A DNA stretch of 64,000 nucleotides from Pandoraea norimbergensis (GTDB lineage: Bacteria > Pseudomonadota > Gammaproteobacteria > Burkholderiales > Burkholderiaceae). Numbering within the stretch: position 1 is the stretch's first letter; each line of letters starts with the position of its first letter. Under the pieces are notes generated by a model. The model was not told where the DNA came from and made no database searches. It saw nothing but the letters and a program-made list of their open reading frames with translations. Position numbers and translations under genes: made by a program. This document shows positions 17,112 to 24,732 of this stretch, piece after piece. The stretch lies in contig NZ_CP013480.3 of assembly GCF_001465545.3 (NCBI RefSeq), positions 2,914,001-2,978,000 of the forward strand, given 5' to 3'.

Positions 17112-18467
17112 ATGGAACCAACAACAGCAGGGCATCCCCCCGTCGCAGCGACGCGATATCGGTTCGCGATATTTGCGCTGATCGTGGTGATCGCCCTCGT
17201 GAACTACATCGACCGCGGCGCGATTTCGTACTCGGCGGCGCAAATCACGTCGGAATACGGATTTGATCGGGCGGGGTGGGGCGCCGTCCTTGGATATTTT
17301 GGCTACGGCTATATGTTCGGTGCGCTGTTCGGCGGGGCACTTGCCGATCGCGTCGGCGCCAAGACGGTGTGGGTGATCGCGGGCATCGCGTGGTCGGTGT
17401 TCGCCATCGCCATGATCTGGGCGGGCGACCTCGGGCTCGCCGTCTTTGGCGGCTCGGCACTGACCGGCTTCGCGGCGATCCGTGTGCTGTTCGGCTTCGC
17501 CGAAGGACCGGCGTACTCGATCATCAACAAGACGATGGCAGCGTGGGCGTCGCCGTCGGAGCGTGGTTTCGCGGTGTCCATCGGGCTGTTGAGCACGCCG
17601 CTCGGCGCGTTGCTCACGGCACCGGTCGCTGTCGGTTTGCTACTGCTCACCGATAGCTGGCGAACGATGTACGTCGTGCTCGGCCTGGCAGGTTTCGTGC
17701 TGATTGCCTTGTTCGCGCGCGTTTATACGAACCACCCGGAAGACAATCCGCGCGTGAACGCGGCCGAAGCCGCGCTGATTCGGGCAGGGCGCCCGGCGCA
17801 GAGTCCGTCGGCTGCCGCAGCGGCTAGCGATATGCCGTGGTGGAGCTTCTTCAAGAGCAAGACGTTGGTATTCAATTCGATCGGCTATTTCGCGTTCGTC
17901 TATGTGAACTTCATGCTGCTCACGTGGACGCCGAAGTACCTCGCCGACGAGTTTCACTTCACGCTGTCGTCGCTTTGGTACATCGGCATGATTCCGTGGA
18001 CTGGCGCATGCGTGACGGTGCTGCTCGGCGGCCGCATTTCCGATTGGCTGTACCGCAAGACGGGCAAGCTGGTCATCGCACGTAGCTGGTTCGCGGCAGC
18101 GGCGCTGACGTGCACGACGTTGTGCTTCCTGATGGTGTCGCAGGCCACGAGCGTGTGGGCAGTGATTGCGTTGATGACACTGGGCAACGCGCTCAACGCG
18201 CTGCCGAACTCAGTGTATTGGGCGGTGGTGATCGACACGGCACCGACGCGCGTGGGGACGTTCAGCGGGTTGATGCACTTCATCGCGAACATCGCTGCCG
18301 TGCTCGCCCCGACACTGGCCGGCATTTTGTCGGCGAAGTACGGCTACTCGTCGATGTTTGTCGCGACCGCCGTGGCAACGGCAGTGGGCGTGTTTGCCAT
18401 GCTGCAAGTGCGTCCGGGTGTTGGACCGAACAGCGGGCGGCAGGAGGGGAAGGCCGTATCGGCTTGA
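17112..18467 (+). CDS. MFS transporter, anion:cation symporter family
   Basis: A 451-residue inner-membrane symporter for organic anions. The first helix ends in VNYIDRGAISYSAAQI, the N-Y-x-D-R motif of the ACS family (glucarate, hexuronate, phthalate and tartrate transporters). The loop 2-3 motif is ADRVGAKTVW, and the R-x-x-x-G-x-x-E motif in helix 4 reads RVLFGFAEGPAYSIINK. The ATG at 17112 is preceded by TAGGAGA. Divergence from asparaginase and GntR suggests that it imports the compound sensed by the regulator. Substrate not determined. Confidence 0.9.
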   Translation: MEPTTAGHPPVAATRYRFAIFALIVVIALVNYIDRGAISYSAAQITSEYGFDRAGWGAVLGYFGYGYMFGALFGGALADRVGAKTVWVIAGIAWSVFAIAMIWAGDLGLAVFGGSALTGFAAIRVLFGFAEGPAYSIINKTMAAWASPSERGFAVSIGLLSTPLGALLTAPVAVGLLLLTDSWRTMYVVLGLAGFVLIALFARVYTNHPEDNPRVNAAEAALIRAGRPAQSPSAAAAASDMPWWSFFKSKTLVFNSIGYFAFVYVNFMLLTWTPKYLADEFHFTLSSLWYIGMIPWTGACVTVLLGGRISDWLYRKTGKLVIARSWFAAAALTCTTLCFLMVSQATSVWAVIALMTLGNALNALPNSVYWAVVIDTAPTRVGTFSGLMHFIANIAAVLAPTLAGILSAKYGYSSMFVATAVATAVGVFAMLQVRPGVGPNSGRQEGKAVSA

Positions 18468-18660
18468 TCGCACTCAATGGCTGAGGGGTCGGAGCAGACT
18501 GATCAGTTCGGACCGGCGAGCGGGGCTCGCCGGCAAAGTGGCATCACTGTGCCGACGCTTGAGCTGGTCTGCGAAGCTATCTTAATATTCGTCCCTTACG
18601 AGGTTAATGCGCACGGATAGCGTTCGCACCAGACCGGCGGGTTACACAGGAGAAATCACC

Positions 18661-18918
18661 ATGCCAAAGCGGACCGATGAGCAAGTGCAAACCGAAATCG
18701 GCGCGTTGACGCAGTTGCAGCCCCAACTTCCTCAGCGCGCACGACAGGCGGTGGATGCTGCACTTCAGGTCCTGAGAGACAACCTGTCAAACGACGCGGT
18801 GTACGACAGATTTGAAGAGGGAACCGAGGAGTTTGAAGACGCGTTGACGGCGTGCATGTGGCGTGACGGCGTCTCCGGCTACCAAGCACTGTCGGCGCAG
18901 TACCGCGATCTGATTTAA
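18661..18918 (+). CDS. Small acidic hypothetical protein
   Basis: An 85-residue soluble helical protein I do not recognise. It is rich in glutamine and acidic residues, with QAVDAALQVLRDNLSNDAVYDRF in the centre and a single cysteine. A good AGGAG lies eight bases before the ATG, and codon use looks like its neighbours, so it is likely a real gene. It has no signal peptide and no membrane segment. It converges on a LysR gene only 23 bp away, with no obvious operon partner. Confidence 0.65.
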   Translation: MPKRTDEQVQTEIGALTQLQPQLPQRARQAVDAALQVLRDNLSNDAVYDRFEEGTEEFEDALTACMWRDGVSGYQALSAQYRDLI

Positions 18919-18941
18919 CGGGAATTGGTGCAATCGTCCTG

Positions 18942-19913
18942 TTATCGTCGGTGAAGCTTCTTACGTCCTTTTGCTTCTGCCGCGGTCAGTTCCTGAGCAT
19001 CCAGGACATAGGTTGAAGCGTTGGCCAGTCGCTCTACGGTGAGGTCGATGAAGGCTCGGACGCGCGACGGCTGTGCCTCACGGCTTCCGTAATAGACGTA
19101 GACGTTCATGTGGTCGGTGACGTGGTGCGCGAGCAGTGGCACAAGACGTCCCGAACGAATCGGTGCCGCCGCCGACAGGCCCGACAGCAAACCGATCACG
19201 TGCCCCGACAGCACTGCTTGGGTTTCGAGTTCGGCGTCGTTGCTCGACAATGCAGGCGGCAGGTCCATGGAAATGACTTCGTCGCCGACCTTGAGAAGCC
19301 AGGGAAGCACGCGACCAGAGCCGGGATGCCGAAACACGCTGCATCGATGCGACGCCAGTTGTTCAATCGAGTTCGGTGCGCCGTGTGCCGCAATATAGGC
19401 CGGCGCCGCGCAAACGATCAGTTGCATCGCGAAAAGACGGCGAACGGCGACGCCGTCGTCTGGCGGATGGCCGATACGAAAGCCGACATCGGCGCGGTCT
19501 TCCACCCAGTTGCCGATACGGTCGTCGAGTTTCACGTCTGGCTCAACGTCAGGGTGACGGCGGCAGAACTCATCAATCAGCGGCCACAGCACCGGCAGGA
19601 ACGAGTACTTCGGAGCGACGATCCGCAGCGGACCCGCGATCTCATCCTTCGCGGTGCGAACGCGATCAGCGGCACGCGTCAGCGCGGCTAGCGCGGGTTG
19701 GGCGGCCTCGAGGAATTGCTGCCCTTCGTGGGTGAGCGCCAGGCTACGCGTCGTGCGATGCAACAATCGCACGCCCAGCCGTTCTTCGAGGGCCACGAGC
19801 GCCTGACTCGCGGCCTGCGGACTCACACCTTGGGCCGCCGCCGCGCGCCGAATGCTGCCGAGTTCGATGGCCTTCATGAAGGTCTCGATTGCGCGAAGGT
19901 CGCTGATGGCCAT
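18942..19913 (-). CDS. LysR-family transcriptional regulator
   Basis: A 323-residue regulator with the N-terminal winged helix (AISDLRAIETFMKAIELGSIRRAAAAQGVSPQAASQALVALEERLGVRLLHRTTRSLALT), a member of the subgroup with a TRSLxLT block that often represses a divergent oxidoreductase. The effector domain follows from about residue 90, and a basic tail ends the protein. It is divergent from the SDR gene at 20042, with an AT-rich 128-bp gap between them that contains TAATTAATTGATAATTGGC. Control of the SDR gene is the likely role; the inducer is unknown. Confidence 0.9.
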   Translation of the reverse strand: MAISDLRAIETFMKAIELGSIRRAAAAQGVSPQAASQALVALEERLGVRLLHRTTRSLALTHEGQQFLEAAQPALAALTRAADRVRTAKDEIAGPLRIVAPKYSFLPVLWPLIDEFCRRHPDVEPDVKLDDRIGNWVEDRADVGFRIGHPPDDGVAVRRLFAMQLIVCAAPAYIAAHGAPNSIEQLASHRCSVFRHPGSGRVLPWLLKVGDEVISMDLPPALSSNDAELETQAVLSGHVIGLLSGLSAAAPIRSGRLVPLLAHHVTDHMNVYVYYGSREAQPSRVRAFIDLTVERLANASTYVLDAQELTAAEAKGRKKLHRR

Positions 19914-20041
19914 GGGGATCTCCGAAATTGCGAGTCGACAGTATCAATTTCTACTTGCTACTGAGTCAATCAAAATCCCACTAATTAATTGATAATTGGC
20001 AACCTAAGCTCAGACCTCCACATCATCATCAGGAGAGTTTC

Positions 20042-20788
20042 ATGAGCGAGAACATCAAGGACAAGGTCATCGTCATTACGGGGGCCAGCAGTGGTCTCGG
20101 CTTGGCAGCCGCACGCCTCTTGAGCGCGCAAGGTGCGCGAGTCGTGCTCGGCGCGCGGCGCATCGAACGCTTGCAGCAGCTGGCCGACGAGTTGAATCGC
20201 ATGGAGACGCGGGCACTCGCGGTAGCGACCGATGTCACTGTGCCAGACGAGATGACGCACCTTGTCGACAGCGCGGTGCAGACCTTCGGGCGTATTGACG
20301 TGATGGTCAACAACGCCGGGCTCATGCCGCTTTCGGCACTCGAGCGGCTGAAGGTCGACGACTGGGACCGAACGGTCGACGTGAACCTCAAGGGAGTTCT
20401 GTACGGCATCGCTGCGGCCCTGCCGCACATGCAGCGCCAGATGTCCGGACATTTCATCAATGTATCGTCGGTGGCGGGCCACAAGGTCATGTTGAACGGC
20501 GCCGTTTATTCCGCGACCAAACATGCCGTGCGGGCTTTGTCCGAAGGCCTGCGGCAAGAGGTGAAGCCCTGGAACATTCGCACCACCATCGTGTCGCCTG
20601 GCGCGGTGGACACCGAACTCCCGGGCAGCATCACCGAACCGGACATGGCGCAAGGCATGCAGGGCTTCTATCAGGCGAATGCCATTCCGGCTGAGTCTTT
20701 CGCGCGTGCCGTCGCTTTCGCTATCAATCAGCCCGACGACATGGATGTTAATGAAATCGTGTTCCGGCCGACCCGTCAGGTCCCGTAA
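20042..20788 (+). CDS. Short-chain dehydrogenase/reductase (SDR), classical
   Basis: A 248-residue NAD(P)-dependent oxidoreductase of the classical SDR family. The cofactor motif is TGASSGLG (residues about 13-20), NNAG occurs near residue 85, and the catalytic Ser with YSATKHA (Y-x-x-x-K) follows around residues 145-160. An arginine pair (ARRIE) after the second strand suggests NADP(H) preference. It is close to YdfG/clavulanate-dehydrogenase-like sequences. A Shine-Dalgarno AGGAGAG precedes the ATG. It is divergent from a LysR gene and is the last host gene before dif. Confidence 0.92.
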   Translation: MSENIKDKVIVITGASSGLGLAAARLLSAQGARVVLGARRIERLQQLADELNRMETRALAVATDVTVPDEMTHLVDSAVQTFGRIDVMVNNAGLMPLSALERLKVDDWDRTVDVNLKGVLYGIAAALPHMQRQMSGHFINVSSVAGHKVMLNGAVYSATKHAVRALSEGLRQEVKPWNIRTTIVSPGAVDTELPGSITEPDMAQGMQGFYQANAIPAESFARAVAFAINQPDDMDVNEIVFRPTRQVP

Positions 20789-20892
20789 ACGTAGAACAGC
20801 AGCGCGTTGTTATGCGATAGCGCTTGCAATGGACATTTGTGTCCGGTTACTTATATGCCGCCGCCGGATGGGTGGCTCCCGTCCAAAACACT

Positions 20893-20920
20893 ATTTAACA
20901 TAATGTACATTATGCGAATG
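20893..20920. other. dif: dif site (attL junction), chromosome dimer resolution site
   Basis: Reading on the plus strand: XerD arm ATTTAACATAA (20893-20903), central region TGTACA (20904-20909), XerC arm TTATGCGAATG (20910-20920). Compared with the reverse complement of E. coli dif, the XerD arm matches 11 of 11, the centre 5 of 6 and the XerC arm 8 of 11. It is therefore the intact dif after integration and marks the replication terminus. It is also the left end of the prophage: bases from 20904 to 20919 are repeated at 31356-31371. Confidence 0.9.
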
Positions 20921-20929
20921 GTCAGTGCT
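20920..20929. repeat. Left half of attP inverted repeat
   Basis: GGTCAGTGCT directly inside the left core. Its exact reverse complement AGCACTGACC lies at 31343-31352, just inside the right end. In the circular phage the two arms flank the 19-base core TTTTGTACATTATGCGAAT and form a stem-loop. Confidence 0.85.
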
Positions 20930-20945
20930 TGTAAGGATGTGAAAG

Positions 20946-20972
20946 AAACCCGGACAATGTGCCGGGTTTTTT
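20946..20972 (+). terminator. Phage terminator just inside the left end
   Basis: ACCCGG (20948-20953) pairs with CCGGGT (20962-20967), followed by a run of T. No plus-strand gene lies between it and dif. In the circular form it is directly downstream of the repressor gene (30999-31328), so it probably ends that transcript. Confidence 0.85.
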
Positions 20973-20998
20973 CGCTTACACATCATAAAAAGAAAGAA

Positions 20999-21331
20999 AT
21001 GAAATATCCGAACCAGCGATACGGGAATCCCGAGGCATTGCGACACTGGATGCTTCACTTCGGCGGCATCACGGGCACCGCCAAATACCTCAAACGCACC
21101 ACACGCACACTGGCCAATTGGTTGAGCTACCGCGAGCGTATGCCTTGGTGGGTCCCCGAGATCCTCCGCCTCAAGGCATTCGAACACGCCGAGCAAATGC
21201 GCCATATGGGCATCCTCCGGCAGATGCGGCCGAATTTTGGGTTCGTGCCGATGGCGGCGCAGCACGCGGCGAACGATGACATTTACACGCCCATTCTGCA
21301 ATTGGGGCTCTTCATGGCCGAAGCCCTATAA
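20999..21331 (+). CDS. Phage HTH-type protein
   Basis: A 110-residue protein I do not assign to a named family. The middle part, GITGTAKYLKRTTRTLANWLSYRERMPWWVPEILRLK (residues about 24-60), has the look of a helix-turn-helix in which a recognition helix (RTTRTLANWLS) is followed by a conserved W/P segment, as in small regulators of temperate and filamentous phages. The C-terminal part is unremarkable. The ATG at 20999 is preceded by a weak purine-rich AAGAAAGAA. It is transcribed opposite to the structural genes; in the circular phage it lies immediately after the repressor, attP and terminator. DNA binding is inferred. Confidence 0.68.
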   Translation: MKYPNQRYGNPEALRHWMLHFGGITGTAKYLKRTTRTLANWLSYRERMPWWVPEILRLKAFEHAEQMRHMGILRQMRPNFGFVPMAAQHAANDDIYTPILQLGLFMAEAL

Positions 21332-21374
21332 TCGGCACCGGCGCCGCCCTGGCGCTCCACACACGAACGACGAT

Positions 21375-21563
21375 ATGAAAACAAAAATCGCAATCCTCGC
21401 CGCACTCGTACTATCCGCCTGCGGAACCGTGACCCAAGTCCCGCCGCAGTTCTACCGGGCGCAAGGCCAAGCCGACCAGCTCGCCATGTCAGATCGAACC
21501 GACGTGAAGTGCACCGTCTACGTCGCTGGCGAGCGCGCCGCAAACCTTGTGATGGTCCCCTGA
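21375..21563 (+). CDS. Small phage lipoprotein
   Basis: A 62-residue precursor with a lipoprotein signal peptide: KTKIAILAALVLSAC, lipobox LSAC, lipidated cysteine at residue 16. That leaves a 47-residue mature part with one further cysteine. It ends just before a bidirectional terminator and is antisense to the lysis/structural operon. Possible roles are an outer spanin-like subunit or a superinfection-exclusion lipoprotein; it is not proline-rich like Rz1, so the second is at least as likely. Shine-Dalgarno is weak. Confidence 0.65.
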   Translation: MKTKIAILAALVLSACGTVTQVPPQFYRAQGQADQLAMSDRTDVKCTVYVAGERAANLVMVP

Positions 21564-21565
21564 CG

Positions 21566-21596
21566 CAAAAAAAGGCCGGTTTCCCGGCCCTTTTTC
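21566..21596. terminator. Bidirectional terminator of the phage structural operon
   Basis: GGCCGG (21574-21579) and CCGGCC (21584-21589) form a stem flanked by seven A on the left and a T-run on the right. It ends both the leftward structural operon and the rightward lipoprotein transcript. Confidence 0.92.
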
Positions 21597-21684
21597 ACTT
21601 GCGTTTCTTGAAGCGCCCTTTCGAATCGCGCGGCGGCGTCTTGTGGTGCTTCTTGTGCTTGGTGTGTTTGCGTTTCGTCGTCAT
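21595..21684 (-). CDS. Very basic 29-residue phage peptide
   Basis: A 29-residue peptide with about 18 lysine, arginine or histidine residues (begins TTKRKHTKHKKHHK, ends RFKKRK). GGAGG precedes the ATG at 21684, and the start overlaps the stop of the preceding gene, so translation coupling is likely. It is the last gene of the structural operon. A nucleic-acid-neutralising virion peptide is a reasonable guess, since several small tailless phages carry such basic peptides; no family match is recognised. Confidence 0.6.
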   Translation of the reverse strand: MTTKRKHTKHKKHHKTPPRDSKGRFKKRK

Positions 21685-21827
21685 GACTGATCCTCCAAAC
21701 CTAGTTTGCTTTCCATGCGCCACAGACGACGCTCAAGCCGCCAGAGATAACGCCCGATGCCGTACAGTGCAGGCAAGACCAGCACATTGACGGCCGACAG
21801 CGCGAACCCCGCAACCTCAAGCGTCAT
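21681..21827 (-). CDS. Small phage membrane protein (48 aa)
   Basis: A 48-residue product with one hydrophobic segment (VAGFALSAVNVLVLPALYGIG, residues about 5-25) followed by an amphipathic, charged stretch (WRLERRLWRMESK). GGGGGG lies upstream of the ATG at 21827, and the stop overlaps the start of the next gene. Its place next to the holin-like gene and after the lysin suggests a lysis accessory or holin/antiholin role, or a virion membrane protein. It was too short to be obvious but has good translation signals. Confidence 0.6.
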   Translation of the reverse strand: MTLEVAGFALSAVNVLVLPALYGIGRYLWRLERRLWRMESKLGLEDQS

Positions 21828-21842
21828 CCGGCCCCCCTTCCC

Positions 21843-22007
21843 TTATTGCGCCTTCTTTTCCGGCAGGAACACCGCCAGCGCCGACAGAATGCCCGCCACG
21901 GCTTGTGCCATGACGTTCACCTTGTCCGGGTTCGCACCCACTGCCACGGCCGCCGCTGCAATACCCGCCCACGTGGACGGCTCCCGAAGTCGTTGAATCA
22001 CGTACAT
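21843..22007 (-). CDS. Holin-like phage protein
   Basis: A 54-residue protein with two hydrophobic stretches, STWAGIAAAAVAVGA (residues about 11-25) and AQAVAGILSALAVFLP (about 34-49), a short loop containing NPDK, and a charged C-terminal EKKAQ. This size and layout resemble small class II holins found in many proteobacterial phages. The start at 22007 follows GGGGGAAAGAA. It lies in the same operon as the lysin. Permeabilising the inner membrane is inferred. Confidence 0.68.
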   Translation of the reverse strand: MYVIQRLREPSTWAGIAAAAVAVGANPDKVNVMAQAVAGILSALAVFLPEKKAQ

Positions 22008-22020
22008 TTCTTTCCCCCGT

Positions 22021-22392
22021 TTAAGTACCACCGAACCACGCCGCACCGTCGGGCGGCAAACCTTTCGCCGCCGTCTGCCCGTAGGCGTTCGCGGCACTCG
22101 AAACTTGATGAGGCAACGCTACCCAATGGTCGAAGGCATTGCCGTTTGGATCAAACATGCCCAGCGGATCGAGAAGCCCGCCGAGCCAGTTGTTCACCTG
22201 CGTGAGCCCCAGACTGTCGTACGTCTGGACGCCCGTAGCTCGAGCGTCTTGCACGTAATTGAACGCGCCGCTGGTGAAGTTGTTCAGGGCCGACGTTGCC
22301 GCCGTTGTGGCACGCCTGCCGACGTAGACAACCGCAGCCACGGCAATACCCGCGACGGCCAGCTTGAATTTCATGTCGTCGGAAAGCGCCAT
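22021..22392 (-). CDS. Phage membrane/structural protein (123 aa)
   Basis: A 123-residue protein with one N-terminal membrane helix (KFKLAVAGIAVAAVVYVG, residues about 8-25). An alanine/asparagine-rich helix and a C-terminal region follow, with LGLTQVNNWLGGLLDPLGMFDPNG. No family recognised. There is no Shine-Dalgarno; the ATG at 22392 lies right after the stop of the upstream gene, so translational coupling is expected. Its place in the row of one-helix proteins suggests an internal-membrane virion protein. Confidence 0.65.
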   Translation of the reverse strand: MALSDDMKFKLAVAGIAVAAVVYVGRRATTAATSALNNFTSGAFNYVQDARATGVQTYDSLGLTQVNNWLGGLLDPLGMFDPNGNAFDHWVALPHQVSSAANAYGQTAAKGLPPDGAAWFGGT

Positions 22393-22393
22393 A

Positions 22394-22846
22394 TCAGCCG
22401 TAGTTCGCCGGGTTATCGAAGCCAGCAAGCAAATCGTTCGTCGGGTTCAACTGGTCGGGCAAGATGAACCGCGAATTTCCGCCCATGCTCCATTGATTCC
22501 AGTTGTACGGCACCAGCCAGCCAGCACCGGCCGCATAGTCGGCACTGATTTGCCCTTGCACCGCCGCCGTCGCGTTGTCCACTGCGCGGATGGTGTTGAA
22601 TCCGTAGCTGCCACCGCTGTAGCCGCCTGTCTGCAACACGTCGCTCGAACCGGTTCCGAGCAATCCGCGCAGAATCGACCCCATCGGCATGCCACTTGCG
22701 CCGCTCGACTGAGCGTTGCCCACCGGGCGCGTTTGCACAGGTGCGGCCGTCGCTCGACGCGTCATCATGAAAGCCACCAACCCCACGGCGGCCAGCATCA
22801 TGAAGTCTCCGCCACCGCCACCGCCGCCCACCACTGCCTTAGCCAT
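22394..22846 (-). CDS. Phage membrane/structural protein (150 aa), glycine-rich
   Basis: A 150-residue protein: a glycine run at residues 8-14, one membrane helix (FMMLAAVGLVAFMM, about 16-29), then a hydrophilic domain rich in G, S and N (QTGGYSGGSYGFNTIR) and an aromatic C-terminal part (WLVPYNWNQWSMGGNSRF). No family is recognised. The ATG at 22846 overlaps the lysin stop by 8 bp and is preceded by GGGGTGG. It is probably a virion protein anchored in the internal membrane. Confidence 0.65.
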   Translation of the reverse strand: MAKAVVGGGGGGGDFMMLAAVGLVAFMMTRRATAAPVQTRPVGNAQSSGASGMPMGSILRGLLGTGSSDVLQTGGYSGGSYGFNTIRAVDNATAAVQGQISADYAAGAGWLVPYNWNQWSMGGNSRFILPDQLNPTNDLLAGFDNPANYG

Positions 22847-23471
22847 AAACCACCCCGCCAGCGTTCTGATAGACCTGCTGCAAGGCGGACAGCGCGCGCT
22901 CCGGCTGGCCGTATCCGGCCCCCGGCAAACTCGCCCATACCTTGCGCACCTTTTGCACCGCGACCGCAAACCGGCCCGCATCAACGTCCGGCAGTGCGCC
23001 CCACTCTCGAATCAATTCGATTGCCCCCGCGTCTTGACTGGCGGGAGAGAAGTCCGGCAGGCTCAAGCGCGCTTTGAGCGAGTCCCACGTGCGCGCCAAC
23101 ATTTGATAAGCGCCCGCTGCGCTCGACGTAAGAGGCTTTCCCGCCACAGTCTTTGTTATGTACTGGCGCGGGTGATCCGCGTAGCCGTTGAATGTGCCAC
23201 CACCAAACAACGTGTTATAGGTCGCGCCCTCGCTGTATCGGATCATCGCCAGAAAGGCGGCGCGGTTCGTCTGTGCCATATCCGTGTCCGTGCTTGTGTC
23301 GTCTGTCGGCGCGGCATCCAACAGGTATGCCGCATCGCTAAAAAATCCCATCGCCGTGTCCATCGCATCGGGTTCGATGGCCCCCGGCTCGTCTGCTCGC
23401 TGCTGCTCCCGCAGCCAGAAGTAGCCCCCCATCACCACCACAACGACGGCCGCGAACGTTGCGCGCTGCAT
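22839..23471 (-). CDS. Membrane-anchored lytic transglycosylase (lambda endolysin R type, GH104)
   Basis: Cleaves the glycan backbone of peptidoglycan. The 210-residue protein has a N-terminal membrane helix (FAAVVVVVMGGYFWL, residues 6-20) and a linker. From residue 70 comes a domain strikingly like the lambda R protein: the catalytic glutamate in YSEG (Glu81), YADHPRQ, SSAAGAYQML, DFSPASQDA, GALPDVDAG and WASLPGAGYGQPE. Lambda R lacks the anchor, so this copy is tethered to a membrane. It could be a virion-associated entry enzyme in the phage membrane as well as a lysis enzyme. It sits between capsid-type genes and small membrane genes. Confidence 0.9.
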   Translation of the reverse strand: MQRATFAAVVVVVMGGYFWLREQQRADEPGAIEPDAMDTAMGFFSDAAYLLDAAPTDDTSTDTDMAQTNRAAFLAMIRYSEGATYNTLFGGGTFNGYADHPRQYITKTVAGKPLTSSAAGAYQMLARTWDSLKARLSLPDFSPASQDAGAIELIREWGALPDVDAGRFAVAVQKVRKVWASLPGAGYGQPERALSALQQVYQNAGGVVYG

Positions 23472-23473
23472 CG

Positions 23474-24211
23474 TTACTGCTCGAAGAATTCGAACACGGC
23501 GCTCATGTCCTGCCCGATTGCACCGTTGATGGTCAGCCCGTTCCCCGGCGTAATTACGATTGGCTCGCGCAGGCTAAACACGAAATTCGCACCGGCTTGC
23601 AGCGCTCCACCACCCAACGACTGGCCGCCCACCAAGGCCGCCGATTGTTGCGTTCGCAGTTGCGCAGTGCTGCCAGCGGCGTTTATGTTTTTGGAGCCAC
23701 CACCCCCGGCGCTCGTTGCGAGCGCCACGCTCGAAGGACGAATTTGCGCGTAGCCAACCGCAGCGGAATTCGCGTAAATTGTTTGCAGCACGACATTTTT
23801 CGCGTTGCCCGGAGGGTTCCATAACTGGACCTGCGAAAAATTCCCCGCGATCCCTGTCACCCCCGCCGCTCCGATAAACGTCGTGTTCGCCAAGCTCCGC
23901 GCGACACCGTTGTCGATGACGTTCACGTTGCCGAACATGCGGAAATTTCGGAATCCCGCGTCTGACAGAACGACAGTCCCCGATACCGGGCCGGTGCTGG
24001 CGTTGATAATCAGCCAGCTTTTGACGGGCGAACCTGCGTCGAACCCCTGCCCCAAGCGCAACGCCATGCCGCCCTGCTGCAAATCCGGGATGACCTTGAT
24101 CGCACCGTTGGAGTCTGTGCAGTCAACAAAATCCAGAACCTGCGCGTTCGCGTCGATCATCATCGACGCGCCCGGTGCCTTCAAATTGAAGTCATACGAC
24201 TGGATGTTCAA
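23474..24211 (-). CDS. Phage structural protein, candidate vertex/penton protein
   Basis: A 245-residue soluble-looking protein without membrane segments, rich in beta-prone stretches (SWLIINASTGPVSGTVVLSD, FRMFGNVNVIDNG, KNVVLQTIYANSAAVGYAQI). A glycine-rich hinge (ATSAGGGGSKN) around residue 170 splits it into two domains. Its size, beta content and place in the capsid operon fit a vertex or spike-base protein, the second protein a double-jelly-roll capsid needs. No homologue is recognised with certainty. The start overlaps the stop of the 174-aa gene (ATGA). Confidence 0.65.
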   Translation of the reverse strand: MNIQSYDFNLKAPGASMMIDANAQVLDFVDCTDSNGAIKVIPDLQQGGMALRLGQGFDAGSPVKSWLIINASTGPVSGTVVLSDAGFRNFRMFGNVNVIDNGVARSLANTTFIGAAGVTGIAGNFSQVQLWNPPGNAKNVVLQTIYANSAAVGYAQIRPSSVALATSAGGGGSKNINAAGSTAQLRTQQSAALVGGQSLGGGALQAGANFVFSLREPIVITPGNGLTINGAIGQDMSAVFEFFEQ

Positions 24212-24732
24212 AGGATTTTCCCCTTCAACGCCGTTACCGCAACGATCCCGGCAATTACCAGTCCACCAGCCACGAGAAATTTTTGCCCGTTGCTGATTTC
24301 CTGCGCCGTGGAATACGCGCCCGCTACCGCCTGCGTCGCGGTCTGGTTCACTTCCTGCGCCGTCTTGGCGGTGTCCTTGGCAAAGTCGATGAGACCGCCA
24401 AGATTGTCAAAAAGCGATTTCGCGTTCGTCTTGAACAGATCCGCGTTAGTGTTGATCGCACCTTGTGCGAGGCCCACCGCCGATGTCATATCGTCGTGCG
24501 CGGTCTTGTTGGCCGTCGTCGCGAAGTCAAACGCCGCAGTGATTGCGCCAAGGTCACCGATATTCGCCACAACCTGATTGCTATTGCCGGACACGCCGAT
24601 GCCGTGGTCGGTGACCACGCGTTTATCCTCGGCGCTGGTGCTGGCGCTCGACTCGCTCTCCGATCCACCATTCGCGGGAATCATCGGCAGGCCCAACCGC
24701 ATCAACATGAGTTCTTGCGGGCGTCGAATCAT
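24208..24732 (-). CDS. Phage structural protein with C-terminal membrane helix (174 aa)
   Basis: A 174-residue protein: a serine/glutamate-rich linker (SESESSASTSAED, residues about 25-37), then a long alanine-rich helical region (FDFATTANKTAHDDMTSAVGLAQ through TAQEVNQTATQAV) predicted to be extended or coiled, and a final membrane helix (FLVAGGLVIAGIVAVTAL). This architecture suits a protein that spans from the internal membrane to the capsid or spike. The ATG at 24732 overlaps the stop of the preceding gene. The frame extends upstream to 24840, but that portion overlaps the acetyltransferase-like gene. Confidence 0.65.
   Translation of the reverse strand: MIRRPQELMLMRLGLPMIPANGGSESESSASTSAEDKRVVTDHGIGVSGNSNQVVANIGDLGAITAAFDFATTANKTAHDDMTSAVGLAQGAINTNADLFKTNAKSLFDNLGGLIDFAKDTAKTAQEVNQTATQAVAGAYSTAQEISNGQKFLVAGGLVIAGIVAVTALKGKIL

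Noticed and set aside
20789..20998. Integration into a tRNA gene, the commonest prophage target
   Set aside because: No cloverleaf or tRNA 3' end is visible at either boundary; the boundary sequence is dif.
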